Shown here piece by piece: positions 18,343-26,417 of a stretch of 64,000 bases of DNA. The notes below the pieces were generated by a model. It saw only the letters and a program-made list of their open reading frames with translations, was not told the origin of the DNA and ran no database searches. Each line of letters begins with the position of its first letter. Position 1 is the stretch's first letter. This stretch comes from Leucobacter chromiiresistens. Its GTDB lineage: Bacteria; Actinomycetota; Actinomycetes; Actinomycetales; Microbacteriaceae. The translations under genes were made by a program, and so were the position numbers. The stretch is taken from contig NZ_FNKB01000001.1 of the NCBI RefSeq assembly GCF_900102345.1, positions 2,170,001 through 2,234,000 on the forward strand, in the 5' to 3' direction.

Positions 18343-18528
18343 GCGCTTTCCTCCGTTTTCGGCGACTCTCCAGGGTACCGAACCGGCGGTGCGAGGCGAA
18401 TCCGGGCCGCCGCCCATCGATCCGGCCTCTGCCGCGCCGCCGGCCGCCGAGACGGCGACCGCGCAGGGTTCAGGTGTCGGAACGGTGAACAGCGCTCGCG
18501 CGAGCGGTGGGCCGGTCGACGGAATCGC

Positions 18529-18534
18529 TACGAT
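18529..18534 (+). promoter_or_regulatory. -10 box of the chromate transporter gene (TACGAT)
   Basis: TACGAT followed by 6 bp and the ATG at 18541, with no Shine-Dalgarno sequence: leaderless arrangement. Confidence 0.55.
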
Positions 18535-18540
18535 CGTGGG

Positions 18541-19770
18541 ATGGCGACGGATCCGCGCACCCGAGCTCGAGTGCTCGAGGTGTTCGGAGTGTTCCTCCGG
18601 CTGGGGTGCACGTCGTTCGGCGGCCCGGTCGCGCATCTCGGGTACTTCCGCGACGAGTTCGTCGTTCGTCGGCGCTGGCTGACCAACGCGCAGTACGCCG
18701 ACCTCGTCGCGCTCTGCCAGTTTCTGCCGGGCCCGGCGTCGAGTCAGGTCGGGTTCGGACTCGGGTTGCGCAGGGCGGGTCTCGCGGGCGCGGTGAGCGC
18801 GTGGATCGCCTTCACGTTGCCCTCGTCGCTCATCATGCTCGCGGTCGCCTTCGGTGCGGCAGTGCTGACGGGGCCGGTGGTTGACGGCGTGCTGCGCGGC
18901 GTGCTCGCCGTGGCCGTCGCCGTCGTGGCGCACGCGGTGCACGGGATGCGGCGGTCCCTGGCGCCCGACGCAGCGCGGGGGAGCATCGCGGTGCTCGCTG
19001 CGATCGCGGCGCTCCTGATCGGCGGCGTGTGGGGGCAGCTCGGGGTGCTGTGCGGCGGAGCGCTGGCCGGCGTCGCCCTGCTGCGGCCGTCGGCGGGTGG
19101 CGACGGCGGGGTGATCGCCGGTCGTCGTGCCGAGGGGTGGCCGCTGTGGTCGCGCGGCGCGGCGCTGACGTCGCTCGCGCTGTGCGCCGTGCTGCTCGCG
19201 GCGCTTCCCCTGCTCGCCGCCCTCACTCGGAACGGCGCGGTCGCGCTCGTCGACGCGGTGTACCGAGCGGGGGCGACGGTGTTCGGCGGTGGGCACGTGG
19301 TGCTCGCCACCCTGGAGGCCGAGCCGGCGCTCGCGCGGGCGATCCCTCAGGACCAATTGCTCTTCGGGTACGGAGCGGCCCAGGCCGTGCCGGGCCCGCT
19401 CTTCAGCTTCGCCGCGTACGTCGGCGCCGTCTGGGACGGGGCCGGGGGAGGCGCCGAACGCGCGGCGTTCGCGCTCCTCGCCATCGTCGCGATCTTCGCC
19501 CCCGGCTTTCTGCTGCTGCTCGGCGTCCTGCCGTTCTGGGCGCGACTGCAGCGGCGGCCGGCCATCGCGGGGGCGATGCGCGGGATCGGCGCGGCCGTCG
19601 TCGGAGTGCTCGCTGCGGCATTCGTCGACCCCGTCCTCGTGCACGGGGTGACGGGGTGGGCCACGCTCGCGCTCGCGCTGCTGTCGCTCGTGGCGCTCCT
19701 CTGCCGCGTGCCGCCGTGGGTCATCGTCATCGCGGGAGCGCTGTGCGGCGGTGCGGCCGCTGTGCTCTGA
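18541..19770 (+). CDS. chrA: Chromate transporter, fused two-domain CHR type
   Basis: Membrane protein of the CHR superfamily, which exports chromate (sulfate analogue) and confers chromate tolerance. The 409-residue protein is the long form with two homologous halves. Each half has the diagnostic loop: SFGGPVAHLGYF with FLPGPASSQ in the first (about residues 20-70), and FGGGHVVLATLE with QAVPGPLFSFA in the second (about 240-290). About ten membrane helices are visible. The ATG at 18541 fits a leaderless promoter. No chrB-type regulator is adjacent, so a role in chromate resistance is from family membership only. Confidence 0.9.
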   Translation: MATDPRTRARVLEVFGVFLRLGCTSFGGPVAHLGYFRDEFVVRRRWLTNAQYADLVALCQFLPGPASSQVGFGLGLRRAGLAGAVSAWIAFTLPSSLIMLAVAFGAAVLTGPVVDGVLRGVLAVAVAVVAHAVHGMRRSLAPDAARGSIAVLAAIAALLIGGVWGQLGVLCGGALAGVALLRPSAGGDGGVIAGRRAEGWPLWSRGAALTSLALCAVLLAALPLLAALTRNGAVALVDAVYRAGATVFGGGHVVLATLEAEPALARAIPQDQLLFGYGAAQAVPGPLFSFAAYVGAVWDGAGGGAERAAFALLAIVAIFAPGFLLLLGVLPFWARLQRRPAIAGAMRGIGAAVVGVLAAAFVDPVLVHGVTGWATLALALLSLVALLCRVPPWVIVIAGALCGGAAAVL

Positions 19771-19820
19771 ACGAAGAGGGGCGCTCAGGGGTGAACGGCG
19801 CGGTCGGTGGACAGGTGCAC

Positions 19821-19836
19821 ATTATGTATGCATAAT
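19821..19836. promoter_or_regulatory. AT-rich palindrome, left copy
   Basis: ATTATGTATGCATAAT: 6-bp arms around a 4-bp centre, followed by CATAC. It looks like an operator overlapping a promoter, but no start codon with a plausible gene follows. Confidence 0.5.
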
Positions 19837-20149
19837 CATACTCGGGGAGACGTGGGCTCGAGCGCCGACGATCGGGGGTGAGGCCCTGAATCTCGCCAAC
19901 AGGTCTGCCAGGGGTGCCGCGCATCAGGTGGAACGCACCCGGCGCATGCTGCTAGGCACGAGCGCGCGCTGGTGAGAGCTGGCGCGCATTGGCGCGAGCG
20001 CGAGCTGTCACGTGTTGTTGCGAGTCGTCGCGAGCTCACGCGCCGGGGAGCGCTGGGTGCTCGCGGCGGCGGTGGCGCTGTTGCAGGAGGAGCGTCAGCG
20101 CACGGCGCGCGTGGGGAGTCAGCGGGCGCCCGCCCACGATTGAGCTGAC

Positions 20150-20163
20150 ATAATATAGATTAT
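20150..20163. promoter_or_regulatory. AT-rich palindrome, right copy
   Basis: ATAATATAGATTAT: 5-bp arms around a 4-bp centre, followed by CATGC. It is similar in layout and flank to the copy 329 bp away and lies just past the PAP2 stop codon. Confidence 0.5.
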
Positions 20164-20197
20164 CATGCACGTATCGAGGAGCGCGCCGAGGTGCGGA

Positions 20198-20992
20198 TCA
20201 GGCCGCGCGACGGCCGGCCAGCAGCAGCATCGTGCGCGCCGCCAGCGCGCCGGCACCGACGCCGCCGAACTCGCCGGCGCTGAGCATCAGCGCCGAGCTC
20301 TCGTTCGCCACGGCGATGCCCACGAGCACCACGGCGGCCGCTACGCAGACCCACCCGACGATCGCGAGCCCCACTGATGTGCTGCGACCGAGCACGACGG
20401 GCCCGCGCGACGTCGGAGGAAGGATGAGCGCCGCAAGCGCGAACGCCGCGACGGCCAGCGCGATCCCGCCGTAGACGTCGCTGGGCCGATGCCACCCGTA
20501 GGCGAGCAGCTGCCACCCGACCGCCGCGATGAGGGCCGCGCCGCCCAGGGCGACGAAGGCTCGCACACGACTCGGCACGGCCCAAACGAGGGCGCAGCTG
20601 ATCGCGGCGAAGACCGTCATATGGCCGCTCGGGAACGTGTTCGCCGCATCGAGTTCGAAGAGCTCGGGCCGCGTCAGCAGACGCAGCTTCAGCAGCTGCG
20701 CCGCGACGATCGCCGCCGCGGGAATCGCCGTGACGACGAGCGCCCGACGGAGGCCGTGCGACGCCCAGGCGACCACGCCGACGACCGCGAGCGCGATCGC
20801 GATCGTGGGAACGGAGACCAGGTTGAGCGGCGCGGGCGGGGTGAAGGTGAACTCTGCGGCGTCGAGCACGCTCTCCTCTGCGCGCTGACCGAGCACGTTC
20901 CTCACGCCGAGCACGTACGACGCGACCCCGACGACGGCCCAAAAGGCCAGGAACCAGACGGCTCGTCGCCGCCCCGCGCTCGAACCGGTCAC
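20198..20992 (-). CDS. PAP2-family membrane phosphatase
   Basis: Integral membrane phosphatase acting on a lipid phosphate or pyrophosphate; undecaprenyl diphosphate or phosphatidate are candidates. The 264-residue protein has about six to seven helices and the three-part active site: K102 to R108-P109 (KLRLLTRP), PSGH at 121-124, and H168 to D172 (HRPSD). The family's motif 3 arginine appears shifted, but the catalytic histidines are present. The GTG start overlaps the stop of the upstream rRNA methyltransferase gene (GTGA), so the two are translationally coupled. It is the last gene of a three-gene unit with the hydrolase. Confidence 0.9.
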   Translation of the reverse strand: MTGSSAGRRRAVWFLAFWAVVGVASYVLGVRNVLGQRAEESVLDAAEFTFTPPAPLNLVSVPTIAIALAVVGVVAWASHGLRRALVVTAIPAAAIVAAQLLKLRLLTRPELFELDAANTFPSGHMTVFAAISCALVWAVPSRVRAFVALGGAALIAAVGWQLLAYGWHRPSDVYGGIALAVAAFALAALILPPTSRGPVVLGRSTSVGLAIVGWVCVAAAVVLVGIAVANESSALMLSAGEFGGVGAGALAARTMLLLAGRRAA

Positions 20993-21843
20993 GCGCCGTC
21001 TCCCCGCCGCGCTCCGTCGTCGTCGCGACCGCGGGCGTCCGCGGTGCGCGCGGCCCACAGCGCGAGCGCCGCCGCGGTCGACACGTTCAGCGAATCCACG
21101 CCGTGCTCCATCGGAATCACGACCGAACGCGTCGCCGCTGCGAGCGCGCGGTGCGTGAGGCCGGCGCCCTCGGTGCCGAACATCAGTGCGAGACGCTCGG
21201 GCAGCACGTCCACGTACGTCGCGAGATCCTCCGCGTCGTCGCGCAGCGCGAAGGCGGTGAGCTCGTACCCCGCGTCTCGAATCAGGGGACCGGCCTCGCG
21301 CCAGTCGGGCAGTCGCGCCCACGGCACCTGCAGCACCGCGCCCATGCTCACGCGCACGGCCCGGCGGTAGAGCGGGTCGGCGCAGGCCGGCGTGAGCAGC
21401 ACCGCGTCGGCACCCAAAGCCGCGACCGACCGGAAGATCGCGCCCACGTTGGTGTGATCCGCCAGGTCTTCGAGCACCACCACGCGCTTCGACTCCCGCA
21501 GGAGCGTCTCGGGATCGCGGGGCGCCGGTCGATGCATGGACGCGAGCGCGCCTCGATGCAGGTGGAACCCGGTGAGCTCTGCGAGCTGGTCGGTCTCCCC
21601 CACGAAGACGTCGACGTCGGGGAACGCCGCGAGCAGCGGCTCCACCCGGGCAATCCACTCCTCGAGCAGCAGCACCGACCGGGGCCGGTGCCCGGCGCGC
21701 AGCGCCCGTTCGATCACCTTCGGCGACTCGGCGAGGTACAGGCCCTCCTCGGGCTCCCGCACCCGGCGCAGCGCGACATCGGTGAGCTGCGTGTAGTCGG
21801 CGAGCCGCGGGTGAGAGAGGTCGTCGATGCGCGTCACTCTCAC
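20989..21843 (-). CDS. SpoU/TrmH-type RNA 2'-O-methyltransferase
   Basis: Methylates a ribose 2'-OH in rRNA or tRNA with S-adenosylmethionine. The 284-residue protein has an N-terminal substrate-binding domain and a C-terminal knotted SPOUT domain with all three motifs: HTNVGAIFRSVAALGADAV (motif 1), LMFGTEGAGL (motif 2) and IPMEHGVDSLNVSTAAALAL (motif 3). The GTG at 21843 overlaps the hydrolase stop (GTGA); a GTG two codons later is nearly as good. The RNA target cannot be told from sequence. A related arrangement with a PAP2 gene has no obvious functional logic. Confidence 0.92.
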   Translation of the reverse strand: MRVTRIDDLSHPRLADYTQLTDVALRRVREPEEGLYLAESPKVIERALRAGHRPRSVLLLEEWIARVEPLLAAFPDVDVFVGETDQLAELTGFHLHRGALASMHRPAPRDPETLLRESKRVVVLEDLADHTNVGAIFRSVAALGADAVLLTPACADPLYRRAVRVSMGAVLQVPWARLPDWREAGPLIRDAGYELTAFALRDDAEDLATYVDVLPERLALMFGTEGAGLTHRALAAATRSVVIPMEHGVDSLNVSTAAALALWAARTADARGRDDDGARRGDGA

Positions 21844-22760
21844 GCGCGCTCCTCCCCCGACGCCGACGCGGGAATCGATGCGGACGCCGACGCGACCGAG
21901 AGCGGCGCGATGAAGTCGACCGCGTACGCGGCGGCGTCGTTCACCGCCTCGTAATGCACGAGATGGCCGGATCCCGGCACGATGCGGAGCTCGGAGCCGG
22001 GCACGCGCCGATGCAGCTCGAGCTGTCGCACGAGCGGGGTGATGTCGTCGCGCTCTCCCGCGATGATGAGCGTCGGCATCGCGAAGGCGTCGGAGAACTC
22101 GGGGACGGTGTGCGACACCGATGCCCGGAACGCTTCGAGCAGCGTCGTCGGGTGCGCGAACGTGCTGAAGTACCGCGCGTGCTGGTCGTGGATCCAGGCG
22201 CGCAGTTCGCGATCCCCCGTCTTGGCCATGACCTCGCTCATGACGCGCACGATCGCCGCGTTGCCGAGGAGCGCGCGTGCGGCCCGCTCGGGCAGCAGGT
22301 CGGCGGCGCGGTAGTAACCGATCGCGAGCCGGGTGAGGGCCGCCTGCGGTCCGGAGAGCGCGGGCGACGAGATCGGGTTGATGAGGAGCAGCCGTCTCGG
22401 CGTCAACCCGCCGGCGATCGCGCACGCGACCACGAGCGACCCGAACGAGTGGCCGAGCACGTCGAAGCCGTCGGGCGCGACGGCCGAGGAGAAGGCGCGC
22501 AGCCACTCGCCGTAGAGCTCGAGATCGTGGGTGCGCCCGAGAATCGCCGCGCTCTCGCCGAACCCCGGAAGGTCGGGCACGATGATGCGCAGCTCGGGCC
22601 GCAGCGCTGCGATGCGCATCGCTATGCCCTCGAGCCCGTGGTGATCGCCCCGGAACCCGTGGACGAGGATCAGGGTCTCCCCCGCCTCCGCGCCGTACTC
22701 CCAGGCGCGAGTGTCTGCACCGAGTGCGGGGATGCGGAGAGCGCGGGGGGCGTGGATCAC
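21840..22760 (-). CDS. Alpha/beta-fold hydrolase
   Basis: Serine hydrolase of 306 residues with unknown substrate. The oxyanion segment LILVHGFRGDHHG, nucleophile elbow GHSFGS, acid in AGERDDITP and His in GSGHLVHYEA form a complete catalytic set in the expected order. The chain ends in an Ala/Ser-rich tail. I start it at GTG 22760 because TAGAAT ends 7 bp upstream, giving a leaderless transcript, and because the residues after it match where the fold begins. It heads the unit hydrolase-SpoU-PAP2, with 4-bp overlaps between genes, and diverges from the exonuclease gene. Confidence 0.9.
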   Translation of the reverse strand: MIHAPRALRIPALGADTRAWEYGAEAGETLILVHGFRGDHHGLEGIAMRIAALRPELRIIVPDLPGFGESAAILGRTHDLELYGEWLRAFSSAVAPDGFDVLGHSFGSLVVACAIAGGLTPRRLLLINPISSPALSGPQAALTRLAIGYYRAADLLPERAARALLGNAAIVRVMSEVMAKTGDRELRAWIHDQHARYFSTFAHPTTLLEAFRASVSHTVPEFSDAFAMPTLIIAGERDDITPLVRQLELHRRVPGSELRIVPGSGHLVHYEAVNDAAAYAVDFIAPLSVASASASIPASASGEERA

Positions 22761-22767
22761 GGAGACG

Positions 22768-22773
22768 ATTCTA
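22768..22773 (-). promoter_or_regulatory. -10 box of the hydrolase gene (TAGAAT)
   Basis: TAGAAT on the minus strand 7 bp before the GTG start. No Shine-Dalgarno sequence intervenes. Confidence 0.55.
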
Positions 22774-22902
22774 CTGAGACCCCCTGACAAGCTCCTGCCG
22801 CTGCCGGGGCGCCCGCCGGCGCGGCGACAGCGCCGACGGGCACCGCCCGAGACGCCGGCGCCCCCGACGATCGCTACGATCGACAGAGACGAAAGGAACT
22901 CC

Positions 22903-23601
22903 GTGACCGAAACGCTTCCGCTGTGGGCCACCGACCTCGCCGTGTTCGACACCGAGACGACGGGAGTCGATACCGCGCACGCCCGCATCGTGAGCGCATC
23001 GATCGCCCTGCTCGGCGCGGGCGGCGAGGTGTCCGAGCGCTACGACTGGCTGCTCGACCCCGGTGTCGAGATACCCGCCGCCGCGGTGCAGGTGCACGGC
23101 ATCAGCAACGAGATCGCCCGCACGAGCGGCATCGCAGCGTCGGTCGGCGTGCGGCAGATCGTCGATCAGCTGATGGAGATGATCGAGCGCGGGTTCCCGA
23201 TCGTCGCCTACAACGCGCCCTTCGACCTGACGCTGCTGGCGGCTGAGGCGGCACGGCACGGGGTGCCCTGGCCGTCGGACGTCTCCCCCGTGCTCGATCC
23301 GCTGATCCTCGACAAGCAGCTCGACCGCTACCGCAAGGGCAAGCGCACCCTCGAGGCGGTGGCCGCGCATCACGGCGTCGAGATCGGCAACGCGCACGAC
23401 GCCGGCGACGATGCGATCGCCGCCGGTCGCGTGCTCCAGCGCATCGCCGCGAAGTACGCGGACGTCGTGCCCGATGAGCTCGACGAGATCCATCGACTGC
23501 AGGTCGGCTGGGCGGCGGCGCAGGCGGCGAGCTTCCAGGAGTACATGCGACGGGCCCGCAATCCGTCGTTCGTGGCGGACGGCCGGTGGCCGATCCGCTG
23601 A
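22903..23601 (+). CDS. DnaQ-like 3'-5' exonuclease (DEDDh)
   Basis: Proofreading-type exonuclease of 232 residues. All three Exo motifs are present: FDTETTG (Exo I, about residues 14-20), AYNAPFDLTLL (Exo II) and HDAGDDAIAAG (Exo III, with the catalytic His). The catalytic domain fills the first 185 residues, and a short helical tail follows. The protein lacks polymerase or BRCT parts, so it may be a polymerase epsilon-like subunit or a stand-alone repair/RNA nuclease. The GTG at 22903 has AAAGGA upstream, and TACGAT at 22875-22880 is a likely -10 box. A strong terminator follows. Confidence 0.9.
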   Translation: MTETLPLWATDLAVFDTETTGVDTAHARIVSASIALLGAGGEVSERYDWLLDPGVEIPAAAVQVHGISNEIARTSGIAASVGVRQIVDQLMEMIERGFPIVAYNAPFDLTLLAAEAARHGVPWPSDVSPVLDPLILDKQLDRYRKGKRTLEAVAAHHGVEIGNAHDAGDDAIAAGRVLQRIAAKYADVVPDELDEIHRLQVGWAAAQAASFQEYMRRARNPSFVADGRWPIR

Positions 23602-23617
23602 GCGGGGCCGAGCACGG

Positions 23618-23658
23618 AAGAGGGCCGTGCGATCCTCATCGGATCGCACGGCCCTCTT
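23618..23658. terminator. Bidirectional terminator between the exonuclease gene and rpmE2
   Basis: Perfect 18-bp stem (23618-23635 with 23641-23658) around a 5-base loop, between converging genes. The arm AAGAGGGCCGTGCGATCC supplies short A and T runs at its ends in either direction. Confidence 0.92.
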
Positions 23659-23676
23659 GCGGTGTGCAGCTTCGGA

Positions 23677-23925
23677 TCAGGCGCCGAAGCCCTTGAAGCG
23701 CTTGTTGAACTTCTCGACGCGGCCGGCCGAGTCCATGATGCGCTGCTTGCCCGTGTAGAACGGGTGCGAGGCGCTCGAGATTTCGACATCGATCACCGGG
23801 TAGGTCTCGCCGTCGAGCTCGATCGTCTTCTCGCTGGTGAGCGTCGACCGGGTGAGGAACGTCTCCCCCGACGCGAGGTCGCGGAAAACGATTGCGTTGT
23901 ACTCGGGGTGGGTATCGGTCTTCAT
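23677..23925 (-). CDS. rpmE2: 50S ribosomal protein bL31, type B
   Basis: Large-subunit ribosomal protein of 82 residues. It starts [16 protein letters not shown] and carries the HPFYTGKQR segment typical of the long type B form. The zinc-binding cysteines of the type A form are absent, so this copy does not need zinc. The ATG at 23925 has AAGGA at good spacing. In bacteria with both forms, type B is induced when zinc is short; I see no clear Zur box upstream and cannot tell whether a type A copy exists elsewhere. It stands alone between two terminator-like regions. Confidence 0.96.
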   Translation of the reverse strand: MKTDTHPEYNAIVFRDLASGETFLTRSTLTSEKTIELDGETYPVIDVEISSASHPFYTGKQRIMDSAGRVEKFNKRFKGFGA

Positions 23926-24046
23926 GAGAGTTCCTTCGTGTTTGCCTGGGAGTGAGCGTGTAGCAGCACGCTCGGAGGTCTTGGGATCGGCGATTGTGAT
24001 CGCACCAAAGCGCTACTCTACCAGACCCCGGGGAGAACGGGCTCGC

Positions 24047-24838
24047 TCAGGCCGTCGGGCGCGCCACGGCCGCGTAGCGCCCATCGGCCTCTGACAGATC
24101 GAAGGGCATGCCGAACGTCGACTCCAGAGCGGCCGCCGTGAGGGTCTCGGAGATCGGCCCCGCCGCCTCGATCCTGCCCTCCCGCATCAGCAGCACATGC
24201 GTGAAGCCCGGGGGGATCTCCTCGACGTGATGCGTCACCATCACCATGGCCGGCGAGGACGGGGACGCGGCGAAGCCCGAGAGCATCTGCAGCAGGCGCT
24301 CGCGCGCGCCCAGGTCGAGATTCGCGCTCGGCTCGTCGAGCAGCAGCAGCTCGGGATCGGTCATCACGGCGCGCGCGATGAGCGCGCGCTTCCGCTCGCC
24401 ATCGCTCAGGGTGCCGAACGCCCGGTCCGCGTAAGCGCCGAGATCCCATTCGGCGAGGATGCGCTCGGCCTGGCGCACGTCGATGCTGTCGTACTCCTCG
24501 TTCCAGCGCCCCTCGACCGAGTACGCGGCGGTCAGCACCACGTCGCGCACGAGCTCGCTCGCGGGAATGCGCCGCGCCGCGGTCGAGGAGACGAAGCCGA
24601 TGCGGTTGCGCAGCTCGAACACGTCGACGCGGCCGAGGCGCTCGCCGAGCACGTCGACGCTTCCGCGCGTCGGGTACTCCCCCGCGGTCGCGAGCTTCAT
24701 GAGCGTCGTCTTGCCGGCGCCGTTCGGCCCGAGGATCACCCACCGCTCCGCATCGTCGACCGACCAGTCGATCCCGTCGAGGATCGGCCTGCCGTTGCGC
24801 ACGTAGGAGACATCGGTGAGGCGGAGCACAGTGACCAT
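24047..24838 (-). CDS. ABC transporter ATP-binding protein, stand-alone
   Basis: Single ABC ATPase domain of 263 residues. Walker A is GPNGAGKTT (about residues 38-46), the signature is LSDGERKRA (an E in place of the usual Q), Walker B is ELLLLDEPSANLD and the H-loop is VTHHVEE. No membrane partner or binding protein is adjacent, and the domain resembles the YlmA/ModF-like soluble type, so it may not be a transporter part. The ATG at 24838 follows TAGGCT by 7 bp, which suggests a leaderless mRNA. It diverges from serB across only 24 bp, and the two -10 boxes overlap. Confidence 0.88.
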   Translation of the reverse strand: MVTVLRLTDVSYVRNGRPILDGIDWSVDDAERWVILGPNGAGKTTLMKLATAGEYPTRGSVDVLGERLGRVDVFELRNRIGFVSSTAARRIPASELVRDVVLTAAYSVEGRWNEEYDSIDVRQAERILAEWDLGAYADRAFGTLSDGERKRALIARAVMTDPELLLLDEPSANLDLGARERLLQMLSGFAASPSSPAMVMVTHHVEEIPPGFTHVLLMREGRIEAAGPISETLTAAALESTFGMPFDLSEADGRYAAVARPTA

Positions 24839-24845
24839 GGGCCTC

Positions 24846-24855
24846 AGCCTATCCT
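24846..24855. promoter_or_regulatory. Overlapping divergent -10 boxes (ABC ATPase / serB)
   Basis: AGCCTATCCT contains TATCCT on the plus strand (24850-24855, 7 bp before the serB ATG) and TAGGCT on the minus strand (24851-24846, 7 bp before the ABC ATPase ATG). The two promoters share two base pairs, so they should exclude each other. Confidence 0.55.
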
Positions 24856-24862
24856 GGGAATC

Positions 24863-25513
24863 ATGACTTCTCCCGGCATCACACGCCCCCTCGTCGTGCT
24901 CGACTGCGACTCCACCACGATCCAGGACGAGGTGATCGAACTGCTCGCGGACGCCGCGGGGAGCCGCGCCGAGGTGGCGGCGGTGACCGAGCGCGCGATG
25001 CGGGGCGAGCTCGACTTCGCCGAGAGTCTGCGCGAGCGCGTCGCGACGCTCGCGGGCACACCGGAGTCGGTGTTCGCCGAGGCCTACGCGCGCGTCAGGC
25101 CCACGCGGGGCATCGGCGAACTCGTCGCCGCGGTGCACGAGCGCGGAGGCCGCGTCGGCGTCGTCTCGGGCGGTTTCCACGAGGTGCTGGATCCCCTGGC
25201 CGCCGATCTCGGAATCGACCTGTGGCGGGCCAACCGCCTCGAAGTGGTCGACGGGGCGCTGTCGGGTCGCACCGTCGGCCCGATCGTCGACGCAGCGGCG
25301 AAGGCCGCGGCGCTGCGGGAGTGGGCGGCGGAGGCGGGGATCCCGCTGTCGGCGACGATCGCCATCGGCGACGGGGCGAACGACCTGGAGATGATGGCGG
25401 TCGCCGCGATCGGAGTGGCGTTCAACGGGAAGCCGGTCGTGCGCGAGCGCGCAGACGTCTCCATCGCCGACGATCTGGCGCTCGCGATCCCCCTCCTCGA
25501 CCGGCTCTCCTGA
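24863..25513 (+). CDS. serB: Phosphoserine phosphatase (HAD superfamily)
   Basis: Last step of serine synthesis: removes phosphate from L-phosphoserine. The 216-residue protein has the HAD motifs DCDSTT (motif I, about residues 14-19, the first Asp being the nucleophile), SGGF (motif II), a Lys in the DAAAKAAAL region (motif III) and GDGANDLEM (motif IV). It lacks the ACT-type regulatory domain of longer SerB proteins. The ATG is at leaderless spacing from TATCCT. It ends 15 bp before the converging isocitrate lyase-like gene. Confidence 0.93.
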   Translation: MTSPGITRPLVVLDCDSTTIQDEVIELLADAAGSRAEVAAVTERAMRGELDFAESLRERVATLAGTPESVFAEAYARVRPTRGIGELVAAVHERGGRVGVVSGGFHEVLDPLAADLGIDLWRANRLEVVDGALSGRTVGPIVDAAAKAAALREWAAEAGIPLSATIAIGDGANDLEMMAVAAIGVAFNGKPVVRERADVSIADDLALAIPLLDRLS

Positions 25514-25528
25514 CCCGGCGGCCCGTGC

Positions 25529-26338
25529 TCAGAAGTTGTTGAGCGCCTCGGTGCCGTCGGGGATGACGCCGTCGGCGAGCAGCGATTCGCCGAGACGCTT
25601 GAGCGCCGTGAGCGCCACATTCTGCGGCATCGGGCCGTACGAGACGCGTGCGACGCCGAGCGACTCGTACTCCGCCGCGGTGAGCGCGCCGGGGAGCCCG
25701 ATGACGCTGATCTTGCGCTCGCCGATGCCCTCGACGAGCGCTCGCGTGTCGTCGGCGTCGAGCACGCCGGGCACGAAGACGCAGGTCGCGCCCGCGTCGA
25801 GGTAGGCGCGCCCCCGCTCGACGGCGTCGGCGATCGACGCTTCGCGCGGCCGGTCGCCGCCGCGCACCAGCGCGTCGGTGCGGGCGTTCAGGGCGAAGCG
25901 CACGCCCTCCTGCTCCCCCGCCTCGATCGCCGCGCGCATGATCGCGACCGACTCGTCGAGCGGGCGCAGGCGATCCTCGATGTTCGCCCCCGAGGCGCCC
26001 GCGCCGATCGCGCGCCGCACCGTCTCGCCGGCGTCCGCGAACCCGCCGTCGAGGTCGGCGGTCACGGGGAGATCGGTGGCCGACGCGATGCGCGCGATGG
26101 CGTCGATCATGAGCTCGAGCGGAATCTGCTCCCCGTCGGCGTACCCGTGGCTCGCCGCGATGCTGTGCCCCGCCGTGGCGATCGCTCGGGTGCCCGGGAG
26201 CTGCGCCACGACGCGGGCGCTCACCGCATCCCAGACATTGATGACGCGGAGGGCCTCGGGCGCCGCGTACAGATCGGCGAGGGTCTGCGCGTCGACGGCG
26301 ACGCGGGCCAGTGAACGGGTCTGCTGTGGTGTGCTCAT
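25529..26338 (-). CDS. Isocitrate lyase / PEP mutase family protein
   Basis: TIM-barrel enzyme of the ICL/PEPM superfamily that makes or breaks C-C or C-P bonds next to a carboxylate. The 269-residue protein shows INVWDAVSARV, the metal-binding ADLDGGFAD, the GASGANIEDR loop and ALNARTDA. The signature Cys-rich loop of true isocitrate lyase (KKCGH) is absent, so it is not ICL itself. Candidates are 2-methylisocitrate lyase-like or oxaloacetate/phosphonopyruvate hydrolase-like enzymes; no prp gene is nearby. The gene lies in the same direction as fabG, 79 bp downstream of it. Confidence 0.86.
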   Translation of the reverse strand: MSTPQQTRSLARVAVDAQTLADLYAAPEALRVINVWDAVSARVVAQLPGTRAIATAGHSIAASHGYADGEQIPLELMIDAIARIASATDLPVTADLDGGFADAGETVRRAIGAGASGANIEDRLRPLDESVAIMRAAIEAGEQEGVRFALNARTDALVRGGDRPREASIADAVERGRAYLDAGATCVFVPGVLDADDTRALVEGIGERKISVIGLPGALTAAEYESLGVARVSYGPMPQNVALTALKRLGESLLADGVIPDGTEALNNF

Positions 26339-26380
26339 GCGCTCAGGCTACTGGTCGCGGGGGCGCGGACGGAAGGGTGC

Positions 26381-26410
26381 GCCACCGCCACCGCCACCGC
26401 CACCGCCACT
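26381..26410. repeat. 6-bp tandem repeat (GCCACC) between two genes
   Basis: Five copies of GCCACC, the last changed to GCCACT, in the 79-bp spacer between fabG and the isocitrate lyase-like gene. A slippage-prone simple repeat; no function is evident. Confidence 0.85.
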
Positions 26411-26417
26411 GCCGGGG

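Larger units (their letters stand above)
19771..20197. other. Gene-free interval with two AT-rich palindromes
   Basis: About 430 bp between two converging genes. No reading frame here shows a recognisable protein, and the longest frames are broken by stops. The striking content is two AT-rich palindromes in otherwise GC-rich DNA, 19821-19836 and 20150-20163. It may be the scar of a lost gene or hold a small RNA; the sequence does not decide. Confidence 0.6.

Noticed and set aside
20127..20160. A 10-codon leader-peptide-like frame with a Trp, from the right AT-rich palindrome on the minus strand
   Set aside because: Too short to support, has no ribosome site, and leads into no gene in that direction.
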